In this document: piece by piece, positions 11,693 through 23,300 of the stretch
Position numbering within the stretch: position 1 is the first letter of the stretch
How the letters are laid out: each line of letters starts with the position of its first letter
Source of the DNA: Zingiber officinale
Taxonomy: Eukaryota; Streptophyta; Magnoliopsida; Zingiberales; Zingiberaceae
Assembly: GCF_018446385.1 (NCBI RefSeq)
Contig: NC_055987.1
Location: forward strand, 9,199,705-9,263,704
DNA: 64,000 nucleotides
Reading direction: 5' to 3'
Made by a program: the position numbers and the translations under genes
The notes under the pieces: model-generated
What the model saw: the letters and a program-made list of their open reading frames with translations, nothing else
Told to the model about the DNA's origin: nothing
Database searches by the model: none

Positions 11693-11846
11693 GATCAGAT
11701 CCTCTATCCTAAAATTCTTGTGTCCCTGTATCCCCTCGTCAAATGGACGGACTAGATCACATCTCAAAGATACAGTGCACATCACGAGAATATCATACCC
11801 GTCAGATCAACAAAGAAACACAAGAATCTTAAGACAGAGGATATAA
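11693..11846 (-). mobile_element. Small MITE, copy 2 (inverted relative to copy 1)
   Basis: The left arm (TCCTCTATCCTAAAATTCTT) is the inverse of the right arm, which ends in CAAGAATCTTAAGACAGAGG. The middle is the reverse complement of the middle of copy 1, so the two copies lie in opposite orientation about 1.1 kb apart. Confidence 0.7.
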
Positions 11847-11885
11847 TTTAAAGGAAAGGCATGTTGAGAATCCGCATCTATTACA

Positions 11886-12011
11886 GCAACACCATATATA
11901 AAAATCAATTGTATCACACTGAAATCAATCTAAATGGCAATTGATTGAGCAACACCATATATAAAAATCAACTGTATCACACTGAAATCAATCTAAATGG
12001 CAATTGATTGA
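11886..12011 (+). repeat. 63-bp tandem duplication
   Basis: Two almost identical 63-base copies (11886-11948 and 11949-12011) begin GCAACACCATATATAAAAAT and differ at about one position. The near identity points to a recent duplication. It lies about 0.9 kb upstream of the ARGOS-like start codon. Confidence 0.9.
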
Positions 12012-12339
12012 GGATATCTATAACTAATCAACAACTCCATGACATTATTCAATGCGAAGAGCTGTGGCCAGGCACAGGGACAGAGGATCCCTCCCCAGTT
12101 CATTAATTAATTCGTTGATCGGTGGAGATCCAGGAAGAGACCAGGTGGGGTATAAGAGGGAGATTAAAAAAATGAACAGGAGATGTCCAAGGGAGAAGAA
12201 CCTTAACATCGAACCACTTTTCTTTCTTCAACAAACAAAGAAACCCCACAACTTGCACGCCAAATTGGCAATGCCATGCCACACTTGTCCTCAAATAATA
12301 CTTCACACCCGCGGAATGTGCAGTGCACTGCATCCATCC

Positions 12340-12876
12340 CAATTAATTAATTATAACACCCCTCTCAAAGCTCTTCTCTTTCTCTCTCTCTCCCTTCCTC
12401 CAACGGATTCAAGCACAGGTGCTTTAATTTGTCAGTATAGATCTTGTTTCAAGCTCTCGTTTGATCATTAATTTCTGTCTTGCTTATATTTCATTCTTTT
12501 GATGCATCGATCATGCATGCTTTAACACTGATCAGAGGTATGCTTTCTGATTGTACTTTTTTGTTATAAAGCAGTGCTTTAATTCTGAGATTCAGATCAG
12601 TACCGTGTTCTTGTCATTTACATTAGAAAAAAAAAAACAAGGAAGTACTTAGTTTCTGCTTTTACACCTCTAGATCTTCAAGATCCCAAGTGATCTGAAC
12701 CACTGCATGTTCTTAAGAAATTTGCTTCTTTTTCTTTTCTTTCTTTTACAGGAAACTCAAAGACAGATCTCAAAGTCAGACCTGTAAGTAACGATCGAGT
12801 ATGAGTTCAGAGTGTCGAATAGAAAAGAATCAGATTCGTTTGGAAGCTCATTAGACAGTGTTAATTAACTGATCTG
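12340..12876 (+). promoter_or_regulatory. Likely promoter and 5' leader of the ARGOS-like gene, perhaps with introns
   Basis: A CT-rich tract at 12375-12400 is typical of plant transcription starts. Possible splice sites lie in the leader: a donor CAG|GTGCTT near 12418, an acceptor TTTTACAG at about 12750 after a long pyrimidine tract, and a strong donor CCT|GTAAGT at about 12784. ARGOS-family genes often have leader introns. The exact leader structure is inferred. Confidence 0.4.
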
Positions 12877-13146
12877 ATGGAAGGCAGAGAGAAGAGAATG
12901 CATCATCCACTACGAGAGCCTCATCATGAGCACAGAGAGTCCTCTCCTTCCAACTATTTCAGCGTGGAAACGTTTCTGGTTCTTGGCCTACTGACCTTGT
13001 CTCTCCTGGTCCTCCCTCTCATACTGCCGCCGTTGCCACCGCCACCTTCGATGCTACTGCTGCTTCCTCTAGGCATACTTGTTGTGTTAATGATTTCGGC
13101 TTTCATGCCCTCGGGCAGAAGAAATATGGCTTCGTCTCATCTGTAA
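12877..13146 (+). CDS. ARGOS / OSR family protein (organ size, ethylene response)
   Basis: This intact 89-residue protein carries the OSR domain. A polar His/Arg-rich N-terminus is followed by YFSVETFLVLGLLTLSLLVL (first hydrophobic helix), then the family signature LPLILPPLPPPP at about residues 47-58. A second hydrophobic helix (LLLLPLGILVVLMISAFMP) and a short polar tail complete it. ARGOS, ARL and OSR1 proteins are small membrane proteins. They promote organ growth through cell division or expansion and dampen ethylene signalling, reportedly at the endoplasmic reticulum together with RTE1. Length and architecture match the family, and the first ATG after the leader is used. A possible poly(A) signal AATAAA lies at about 13185. 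No frameshift or stop is seen, so this is probably a working host gene. Which family member it is cannot be decided here. Confidence 0.9.
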   Translation: MEGREKRMHHPLREPHHEHRESSPSNYFSVETFLVLGLLTLSLLVLPLILPPLPPPPSMLLLLPLGILVVLMISAFMPSGRRNMASSHL

Positions 13147-14104
13147 ATATCGATCGGATCATAGTGATCGACTTTAATTTGCACAATAAATATTTTTTTT
13201 TGGCGATAAATTGTGAAATCTTGAACAAGTTCGGTGGAAAGGATTATGTGAACTGATGAATTTAGAAGTTTGTAGGCCGGGCGGATTTAGGATCTTGGTT
13301 CATGTTCAGGTAATAATATAATATAATTAATAAAATAAAAATATATCAAAATTTATAATCATAAAACATTATAAAAAAAAATTGATTCATAATCTTTTTT
13401 TAATCTTCTTATTTTAAAACCTTTGTACAATCTTGATTATTTTTCTCTATATATAAAATAAAATTATCATTCATCTAATCATTACTCATTCTATTGTATA
13501 ATTTATCTTTCACAATTCTGAAGATAGAAAACACTTTATTTATTGTCGCAGTCACAGTCGCAATCAAAAGAAATTAGAAATCTAAATATCCAACAATATT
13601 TACCACTACATTTAGAATGTTTGTCGAATGATCCAACAACATTTACCATATCACTAATAACAAAAAAAAAAAATTAGAAATTGAAAGATTTTTCTTGATT
13701 GTAGCTAGTTGAAGTTAATGAAAAAAATATGTAAAATACACTTGGATTCTCCTTTAAGATGAGTGTTTTTAATCATTAAATTTACCCGACATATTACTTG
13801 CTTCATCAAAATTCTATCATCTCAACTTAAAACATGCTTAAATTATATTTAGAGAACATATTATAACTTTAAGTCAAAGTGTTATAATACTAATAACATG
13901 CTCAATTCTGATAAAACACTCATTTACATGTCCACTACTATCCACATAATACAAAACAACTAATATTTATTTCTTTCTTGACATAATATATTTTTTGATA
14001 CATGATGATGCGGGAAATATTAAGAGCTTCCACGTGTACAAGAAAGTCAATGGCCAATGTTGATATAAGGGCAAAGTTAAACTAGGACCGCGGGATCAAT
14101 TTGA
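13147..14104. other. AT-rich intergenic DNA
   Basis: 3' flank of the ARGOS-like gene. No further gene or clear repeat was seen. Confidence 0.4.
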
Positions 14105-14530
14105 ATCAGTCTATTTAAAAATGATCCTCCGATCGATCATCTCATTCGGTCAGAATGGCTTCGTCGATCTGATCATCTCGCTTGGTCAGAATAAGCTCCA
14201 CAGCTCCTCCGATCGATTATCTCATTCAGTCAAAATGGCTTCGTCAATCCAATCACCTCACTTAGCCAGAATAAGTTCCACATTTCCACCTATCCTTCGA
14301 ACGGTCATCTCATTTGGCTGGATCAGCTTCGTTGATCCAATCGACTTGCTCAGCTAGAATAAGCTACACAGCTCCATCGATCCTCCGATCGGTCAACTCA
14401 TTCGATCTGATTGGCAAAGCTGATCCTATTATCTCGCTCAGTCAGAATAAGCTCCACAACTCCATCAATCCTCCAATCGTCATCTCATTCGGTCAATCGG
14501 CAAAGGCCGATTTGATCACCTTGCTCAACC
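14105..14530 (+). repeat. 80-88-bp tandem repeat, about five copies
   Basis: The phrase CTCATTCGGTCAGAATGG and variants recurs at 14141, 14221, 14309, 14397 and 14484. GATCCTCCGATCG and AGAATAAGCTCCACA blocks lie between. Copies are clearly diverged. Open frames across the array are repeat artefacts. A decayed LTR minisatellite is one possible origin. Confidence 0.8.
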
Positions 14531-14907
14531 AGAACAAGCTTCATATCTCCTCGTAAGAAATTGATTTGAGCATCAGAGTGATTGAACCAGGACAACCCCG
14601 ACATCTATTCTGACTCTCTTATCCCTTTCTTTTATTTCTTTCTAGCTTAGTGCTTCCTCCGGACGGTCCACCCTCCTTGGTTCTTAGCGATCTAGTCAAC
14701 CTCAAAGGCAGTGCATCGATGACACCCATTTCAAGTAAAAACAATATGCTTAGAAAGATAATTCCTTTATTAGCATAATCATGGTAATTACATCGCAGAT
14801 TCACAGCATTTAATTTGTTGGCATATTAAGTTACCTAAATAGGTTCTATAGCATATATTCATATAATACGTCTTCAAGTTAACTCCTCCTTGGGTTGTTA
14901 GTATTGC

Positions 14908-15130
14908 TCGTGTGATTTTTTTTTTATTTGCCAGCGTGGACAGCTGTTAATACTCCTGCCTGGAATTAATAATTTTTTAAAAAGTTTTTTCTTGAACCGG
15001 TGTGATTTTTTTAACTCCTCCCTGTAGATGCCCTTAAGATTCTTCGTGTGATTTTTTTTATTTGCCAGCGTGGACAGTTAATACTTGGAATTAATAATTT
15101 TTTTTAAAAGTTTTATCTTGAACCAGTGTG
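14908..15130 (+). repeat. Diverged direct duplication, spacing about 140 bp
   Basis: Two segments (about 14908-15003 and 15045-15130) share TCGTGTGATTTTTTT, TTTGCCAGCGTGGACAG and GGAATTAATAATTTTT in the same order, ending in CTTGAACCGGTGTG or CTTGAACCAGTGTG. Confidence 0.8.
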
Positions 15131-15479
15131 GGCAGCTGGGCCTACATTAGCTCTGCCCATGTTTGTAGGTGGTAAAGGAAGCAAGTGCGGTATTTATTCT
15201 TCTATTTGTTGGATTTACAAGTTAAAATTGTAACACGCGAAATTGCGATTATGAATAAATCCAATAAAATGATCTAATCGATATTTTAATAAGGGTTTAA
15301 TTGAAGGATATGAGCTTTGTGTAAAAAACTATTATTTGATTTTTGTTATTTATGATGCGTATATGTATAGGACTGAGAGTCATTGAAGGATTAGTGTGGA
15401 ACGAAATTTCTTTCATCCACTCCGGAAAGAAGAATATAGCTAGCTAGCTGTCGTCACCTCTCTCCTTCAGAAGTTATCT
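15131..15479. other. Intergenic DNA, nothing recognised
   Basis: No gene, repeat or regulatory site could be supported. Confidence 0.3.
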
Positions 15480-15680
15480 GGAGTGATTAGTGCGTAGAAG
15501 TTTGTCACTTGAGAGCATGGGTTCGAACCGTGAGGTAGTCAGGACGTAATTCTCTGGTCCCTGTGCACCTTTTCCCACTGCGCACTAACTTTTCTAGCTA
15601 CCGTGATTTACTTCCCTCGTGAAGACCTTGAACGTGGTGCGGCGGGACGTTGGGGGCGAACGATATCGCCTTTTTTGCCA
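15480..15680 (+). mobile_element. Au-like SINE candidate
   Basis: A perfect RNA polymerase III B-box (GGTTCGAACC, 15520-15529) is followed by GTGATTTACTTCCCTCGTG and a 3' part ending GGCGAACGATATCGCC plus a T run. A related 3' half lies at about 31915-32115. The layout (tRNA-like head, shared tail, T-rich end) fits a plant SINE. The target duplication was not fixed. Confidence 0.6.
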
Positions 15681-16320
15681 CATTTGCCACTTGTTTTTTA
15701 TTTTCAGATTGTTCCAGCGACGTCAACAAATAATGGCGTTGATTGAGAATTTCAGATTAGATTTATAATTAATTCATCGCTTATATCAATGATAAAAATC
15801 CGATTTTTGAATTGTATGAGTCTCTACGATCGAGAGAATACTTCGTTTGAAGAAATCCTTTCGATCGAGTGCACAAGATTTCCAGAAAAAATATTGGTTT
15901 TGAAAGGGAGATGATGATGTGAACATCTTCTTGCCCTCTTTCACGCATGATTCATTCTATGTGCACTCTTTGTTGGAAAGGGACATCTTCGGGTTGACAT
16001 TAGAAAGAGACTTTGTACGCCCTAGCTGGTCTACGTACATGATGAACCATGCATTATTCCCTGCACGTTTGACAGGGAACTTACTGTTGATGGGGACGAT
16101 ACGGTTGCTCAAAGGTAATAGTGGACGTTGACTTAATTTCCCTAATGCTTTTTTTTTTCTTTTTGAAGATTTAATAAATCTTAAATCAAATAACTCTGTT
16201 TATAATTTTTTTAATGATGTTTTTATGTAATTTTAAATTACTTGTGGAAAAAAGATATTAATTCAAAGGATGGTTTTGAAGAAGAACGAGAAGAAATTAA
16301 GTTGCAGAAGATGAATGATA
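15681..16320. other. Intergenic DNA with no supported gene
   Basis: The open frame at 15919-16131 has no ATG start and no recognisable domain, so it is not called. The rest is AT-rich. Confidence 0.3.
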
Positions 16321-16336
16321 ATTTCATTATGATTGA

Positions 16337-16569
16337 AAAAATGATAAATTTCGTAATAGTTCGTGATCGGTTCAATCTTATGAAATTTTTTCATCGACCA
16401 TTAAGATAAATAAAAAAATGCGTATAACGGACAATCCAAAAGTACAGTATCCTTTAATTATACGTCCCATTTAGAAAAAAAATTTCTATAAATACGTTAT
16501 ACCTGGGATCAAACTGTGAATGTCTAGATGTTAACCTAAATATCCTACCACAGTATCAGTCCTGGAGCA
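16337..16569 (-). mobile_element. tRNA-derived SINE with about 16-bp target duplication (copy 1)
   Basis: Read on the minus strand, the element starts near 16569 with an A-box-like GATACTGTGGTAGG and a B-box-like GTTTGATCCC about 40 bases on. The flanks ATTTCATTATGATTGA (16321-16336) and ATTTCTTTATGATTGA (16570-16585) differ at one base and are the target duplication. The body is homologous to the SINE at 33637-33890, sharing the TTTAGAGAAAAAATTCCTA-type block and the TAAATACC/TAAATATCC block. Confidence 0.85.
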
Positions 16570-16585
16570 ATTTCTTTATGATTGA

Positions 16586-16950
16586 GGGCATTGAATGAGT
16601 GGATTTTCTCTTTAATTAAGTTGAAAAGTTATAATGAACTATGTGCAATACTCATAGCACTAACAAAATAGGGCGCTGGGATGAAAAAAATCTATCACAA
16701 ATATTTTATATCCTCGTATCAAATTGAGTGACACGGTTAAATCCAATTAAACAATTGGTCTTTAGTTAAAATTATCTTAATCTAACTTAAATACGACTAA
16801 ATCAAATAATTATTAATATTTAATGACAGATTAGTGTCTACATATAAGTAAATCATACACACGTTATTCCCACAAGTGAATTTACAAACAAATTGCATAG
16901 TTAAAAATTAATTTTTATGCAAATTCGGATTAAAGAGAAAGCCAAAAATC
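16586..16950. other. AT-rich intergenic DNA
   Basis: Nothing recognisable in this stretch. Confidence 0.3.
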
Positions 16951-16964
16951 ACTAAGAATAACTT

Positions 16965-17122
16965 ACAGAAGAACGAAAGCTGAAGTGAGCAAAACGACAA
17001 TTCTCGATCATCTTTGCGTTGCAATTTTCAACAATGAGTTTGAGGTGCCAACGCATGCTTGACGCCGCTGAAATCTTCTTTTCTGTTACTTTCTTTCCAC
17101 TTGCACGATCGCAAAAATGACT
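16965..17122 (-). other. Possible unassigned exon downstream of the protease gene
   Basis: On the minus strand a pyrimidine-rich TTCATTGTAG acceptor is followed by about 157 bases open in one frame (HFCDRASGKKVTEKKISAA and more). They end at a strong donor TTCT|GTAAGTTA. No family was recognised. It could be an alternative terminal exon or 3' UTR exon of the protease gene, an exon of another gene, or chance. Codon use gives no decision. Confidence 0.3.
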
Positions 17123-17395
17123 ACAATGAAAAAAAAAATGCATTCATGTGGCAACACAAATAAACAAGACTAGTCTCTCGATCAATTAATAGATACTCCC
17201 AGCAGAAGAGCAATCAATTGAGACAATCAATCAGCACTGCTACTGCCACTGTTTATCTCTTTGTTCAATTATTGCACTCAAAAAATTTCACGGTTGTCAA
17301 AAAATGGATGCTCTAGCTTATATAAGATTAAAATACATACAGATTTAAAATTGATTAAAATTATCAGCACTGCTATAGTTGCTTTAAGGTTTTAC

Positions 17396-20300
17396 TTAAT
17401 CAACAGCTTCCTCTGGCACTACAGTCAATGTGATTGATTTGTTGTTCGATCGCTTCACCAAAACTTTCAGAGGCACCCCTACTTTATCCTCCATGATGCC
17501 AATGATCTGTATATACAAAACAATATTTGTTGTTAGTACAATCCGATTTAGAATCTGAAGGTTTGAATTGTTTTTCAAAATTGCAGTGCGCATTCAAAAT
17601 AAATCATGATGAATCTTAAACTAAAATAACCTAGGCAATTGAATGCGATATCTATATCTACTATCCTGAAGCAAACATAATGCACCAAGTCACCAGCAGC
17701 AAGGTTGTGGGTGTGAGAATATATATCCTTGCTGTGTGATGAGAAATTGAAGACTAATAACGGGTATTGAAATTAACATAGGTTGTATAATAAAGCCCCA
17801 TATTTAAATGGAAAAGAAGTCACTAAGCCATGAAGTATATGTTATTTCGATAGTGTTGAAGTGTACAGCTTATAGTAGCAAGTATTTCTTTACTGAAAAA
17901 CAAAAAAGCAAAATATAAAAGAAAGTGGCGAATACTTCATCTTACGTTCAACTATTTAGAATAAAAATAAGTCCTTCAAACATGAATTCAATCATGCAGA
18001 TTGTTTGCTGAATATCAAGTGTATTACCTCTTTAATGCCTCCAACTGGTCTGCCATCAAACTCAATTACAACATCACCCGGTCGGAATCCTGCACGGTCT
18101 CCGGGAGATCCTGGAGTTACCTGGTTGACAATATCATTGCCTCAGTTTGTTTCAGGAACATAACATCTCAAAATAGGGTGGTTAAAAATAATCCAGATTG
18201 TGACTGCAACAAGCACATTATTGTTGGGTGAGATTATTTATTGTCTAAACCAACAGTAGCTGATATGTTGATTCGTAGTGGTAGAAAGTTGACACATTGC
18301 GCAATAACAGATTACACAAAAATAGCTGTAAGGAAAACTGCAAACTTTAGCAAGACCATAGTAGATAAAGAAAATTCTCTATCTCTTTCCATTTTAAACA
18401 AAGAAGATGAGCATTTTTTCTGTACAATTGATTAATATGGCAGGAGATATCTTAAGTTATTTAATTGGTCAGAGTGATTATCTAAGAGAACAAAGTAGTC
18501 CAAAAAGTCAAGAATGCAGATTAGACTGCTACAATTAATACATAAGAGAACAACAGTCTCAGCATCAAGCTTAATTATAGAGTATCATGGGATCTAGTAA
18601 AACAGATCATTATAGTTTCTCTGAATTTGCAAAAGCTGATTTATTGCCATAGAGTAATTTCTAATGTCCAAAAAAAATGAAGATTAGTTGTTTCTATCAG
18701 GATTGCAAATAGAATCACATCTCGTTCCAAAAGAATGGTAAATCTTGCTTGGAGATTGTGAGCCAACCACACAAATGAATTCAGGGAAGAAGTAATGGCC
18801 AGGAGATAGATTAATGTCAACCAAACGTAACTTCAGTGTTCAAAAGCAGTTCCTTTTTCTCAGAGAATACAAATATTAAGGAAAACTTACCACGGGCACA
18901 AGAACTCCTTTTATAACATCAGGAAATGAATCATCTCTCTCCTTGAACTGTGCAATTTTCATTTCATTAAGATCAAGCATCTTCAGTCCAAGCCATGGAC
19001 GAACCACTCTACTGCACAAACAAAATATTCAGAGATATAAATTCTTCATTTCTTTCATCCACTAATTCAGGTACACAATGTTAGGCATACAATCAAGGTA
19101 AAAAACTTCATAGCGCGGTCCATGAATGTCAATACCAATTTCAGTATCAAATCTGTTCAAGAAACACAACTAAAGAGTTCTAGCAACAATTTGAGCCATG
19201 TTTATGATAGGAAACACATTCAATTTCAGAAAACTTATGCTACCTTGTTGACAAACCATAGGGGGTTCACCATAACTAATTTGCAAGAACTGCATATTGA
19301 ATAGCCAGTTGTACAAACAATTCCAGAGATCGTGAAAAATTGAGATAAAACGACATAAAATATGTATGATATAAAAAGTTAACTACTGCAGTGCCACTGT
19401 TATTGATGTAAAAATCATAAAATGCACCAGTACAAATTCACATTTATGCTAAGGCTACAGGAAATGAACTTGTATTTTATATTAAAGAAAAAACCAAAAT
19501 AATGTACATGCCCTAAGTTTCAGTTAACCCATAGAAGATAGTGAGGAAGTGTTCATAATTATTGATATGGGTCTTTTTTTAGATAATAGGGAATCTTTTG
19601 TGACAATACAACTAGAAGTGACTTGGATCATTCAAGAATCAAAATTAATTTGCTTTATAAAAAGAAGATATCAATGAACTTCTATGAAATGATGATAGAA
19701 TCTCTGGACTGATAAAAAAGTAGAACTTTTTTTATCAGTCCAGAGATTCTATCATCAAGTGACTGGAACTGAAAAAGAAAACCCAAAAAGAATTCTAGCT
19801 TGGCAGTTTCACTGCCTATCCAAGGTTGAGCCTTGGGATTTGAAGGAAGACATGAAAAGTCACCTCCAGACACTTTACACCCAATCATTATGGATAACAC
19901 TTCCTTTCTCTGTCTTACCATTGCTGCTGGCCCAGAATTAGCTGAAATGAAGTTTAAGATCCTGCACCTTCTGCATCCAATTTTTAAAATTATACAAAAA
20001 TAGAATCCTTGACACCCTTAATTTGACAATTGTTTTCAATCTAAAAATAACCCAACCCTTTTTTGCTAAGACCCACATAAAAAAATGTGACTAACGTGAG
20101 TAAAGCTACAGCAACAGGAGTTCTGTCAATCAAATAGAAAAGCAAAAGGAACTTACCAAAAAAAAAAAGAAGATGAATGACGTTACAAATTTTATTAAGA
20201 GGATACAATCAATACTGCATACCCATTCTTCCTAAATTGCTCAATGATTTTGATGACTGAATCAATTGGAACTGCAAAGCTCAATCCATCAGCTGCAGCA

Positions 20301-23300
20301 ACTTTCATAATGTTAACACCTACAACCTCACCATCAAGATTAACAAGGGGTCCTCCAGAATTTCCCTGTAGAATATACATATAAGTTGAGAAGAACAGTG
20401 GAAAGAAAGATATATGATTTGATTGGTGAAGCAATAGAAAATGGTAGGGCAGAAAAAATAAAATCAGCAAGGAACAACACGTTATGACCAGACAGAAAAT
20501 GAACTCTATTTTCCTCTGAAACAAAGAATGGCCATGATGCTGTTTTGTTAAGTCAAGCCAAGACTACAGGAAATTTTAGAAGTTAGGTAAGGAACATTGA
20601 GCAGAACTTTGAAATGAAAAAGAAACAATTAGATTCTTAGGGAAGTCCAATATAGTTGAATTATGAATCCAAGATAATACTAATATTTCATTATATCAAT
20701 CATCTTAAAAACACCATCTTCTTAGGAAAACTAACAAATTTGTTTAGATAAAAAACCAATGGCCATAAATTCTGGTATTTTGAGTAAAAAGAAAATTAAC
20801 AGATATGTTGTTAATGGTCAACTACACTGGTGCTGAAACACTTGCAAATACCTACAATGTTTCCTCATTAATCAACATCACACTACACATGGCCCCTTGT
20901 ATACCTCTGAATGCCTTTCAGAGTGATAAATTCCTCCCCTCCACACCTAAATAACTTCAACGAACCTTCATTCCTCCATTGCTCTTCCCTGAAGTCCTCC
21001 CACCGCATATCAATCTCATGGAAGAGCACTTTACTCCAAATCTGTGACCATCTCACAACACCATATCAACTCAACCCTCCAACACGTCAACATCATAACT
21101 CGACATCAATAGCAACAACAAAAGCACGATCAAACTGTTGCTCTCCCTATTTTATGCATCAACATGATGCACCCTGAGCTCTTCATAGCCTCATCCTCTC
21201 ATAGTCATAAATAAAACAGAGGCAACTTCTTACTTTGTGTAAAAAAAATGAATGAAAAACAAGCTCTCTATTGTCAACATGTCAAGATCTTAACCTGAAT
21301 TAACTGGGTTTCACCATCAAATCGTGAGGATAGTCAACTTCAATTCAAGTTGTCAGCATCAATTTTTGTTAGTGAGAAGAATGATTCATTATCAATGGCA
21401 TTAATTACTATTACTTGGTTTAGTTGGTGTTATGCAGGGTGATGCCTTTTGTGGGTAAACTCTTAACAACAAAAAAATTGATACTTCAGCATCTATAACA
21501 AAGTAAAATAAAATAAGAACATAAGAAGGTAACATCTCAAACAATAAAAATTAAAACATAAGAAGATACAGAAAAGCATAGCACATGCACCAACTTCAAT
21601 TAACATGAAAGAGAAAGTGAGCCTGCCTCATTAATTGCACAATCAGTTTGCAAATACTCCCTTCGAATTCCTCCAAGACCCAAATCGCTGCTTTTCCGAT
21701 CAACACAGCTACATAACAAAGGCAACAGTGAGAAGTTCAAAGTGAGGAAAAAAATAAAAAGGACCTGCAATACTTGAATAAAAAAAATAAGACAAAATCA
21801 GATACAGTCACAAGGTTAGGATAATATGATTGTGCTACATCTTATCTTCTTATTACAGCAGAAGATAGTTGGACTAAAACAATTTAAATAAGATCATCGC
21901 CATCATGTTGTGTTTGTCCCAACTATTTGGGGTTAAATACTCGAATCTTACACCTCCATTAAGCTCCGTGCGATGCTATATATTACTAGTAATAGTCACA
22001 GTAGTTGTCATTTCCTATTTCATGCCATTTTACCTGGTCTCCCTCTACATTTTTGGTCCACTCTAATAGATTCATCTCTTAGAACTACAGAATCTAACTG
22101 ACTGCATTTGAATATGTCAATACCATCTTATCTATTTTCTCTCATTTGATTGGAGATATATCTAACTGCTCCCAGAAAATAATATTTTTATTTTAAATTT
22201 TCAAGTAACTCCACGCATTCATTTTAGCTTTTGAATCTCTGCTACAATGACAATTTAAATAAGATGTCATTCATCTTAGCATTTTATCTCAAATATAATA
22301 ACAATTTCAATAGCATATTAATCAAATTCGGGACTAACTAATAGAAAATGAGAAGAAACTATTATAATATAGCAAAAATGAAATCATCAAAAAATTCATA
22401 GCAACATCAATGTACCTTACTATACCAGATGTTATGGTATTTTGCAGAGTAAGTGGGCAGCCCAAGGCTATAACCCAATCACCTGGAAGAAGCTTAGATG
22501 ATGATCCAAATTTGACTGATGGTAGTGGAGTTTTGGAATGTATCTTCACAACAGCAATGTCAGAAGGAAAGTCTGCATTGATTACAGTGCCTTCAAATTC
22601 ACGTCCATCTTGTAAAGTCACACCAACCTGTTTATAAAACAACGAGATAGGTAGAAACTAGAAATATGAAGCCATAACGGCAGATTATATAACTTCAAGT
22701 CAAACCACACTGTCATCATCTCAAATCTAGTACAGGGATTTCTTTGATGCAACCAACAACTACAAAGACAATCATAATATAATGATGATGATATACCACT
22801 TTGGTTCAGAACCATAGGACCAAAGTAGCTTACTTTATCTCAGGTGATCTTTACTAAATATTCATTCAATTCACTCTGCTGAAATAACCCTAAAAAAAAG
22901 TAGTAGGGAGGTTTAAAGGGGACAAGAATCTGGAGGAACGAGCTTTTCTCAACATGAAATTGAGATTTTTTAGCCTATTTATTATGAAGCCATCCATATT
23001 TTAGTCAAACAAAACATTTCAGTATTTGATATTTTGTCCAACTGAAATATTAACATCCTTATAATCAACAAACACCATAGAATCACTAGAGCAATGCATC
23101 TAATTGTATATACTCTTACATCTCATCTTAAACAAACTTAGCCTACTCTGACATAAACCAGGCTCAGTTAGGAGTATCAGCATATGATTGTCATTCAAAT
23201 TTGTAAGAAAACAAGCAAACCAAGGAAACTTCTAAAACACAGGTAGGCATCTGACAGTATGCTATAGTCTCCACCCTACCAAGGCGAACTAAGACTCCAG

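Noticed and set aside
12052-12471. 139-codon open frame upstream of the ARGOS-like gene
   Set aside because: No domain; overlaps the likely promoter and leader. A short upstream ORF effect is possible but this frame is not credible as a gene.
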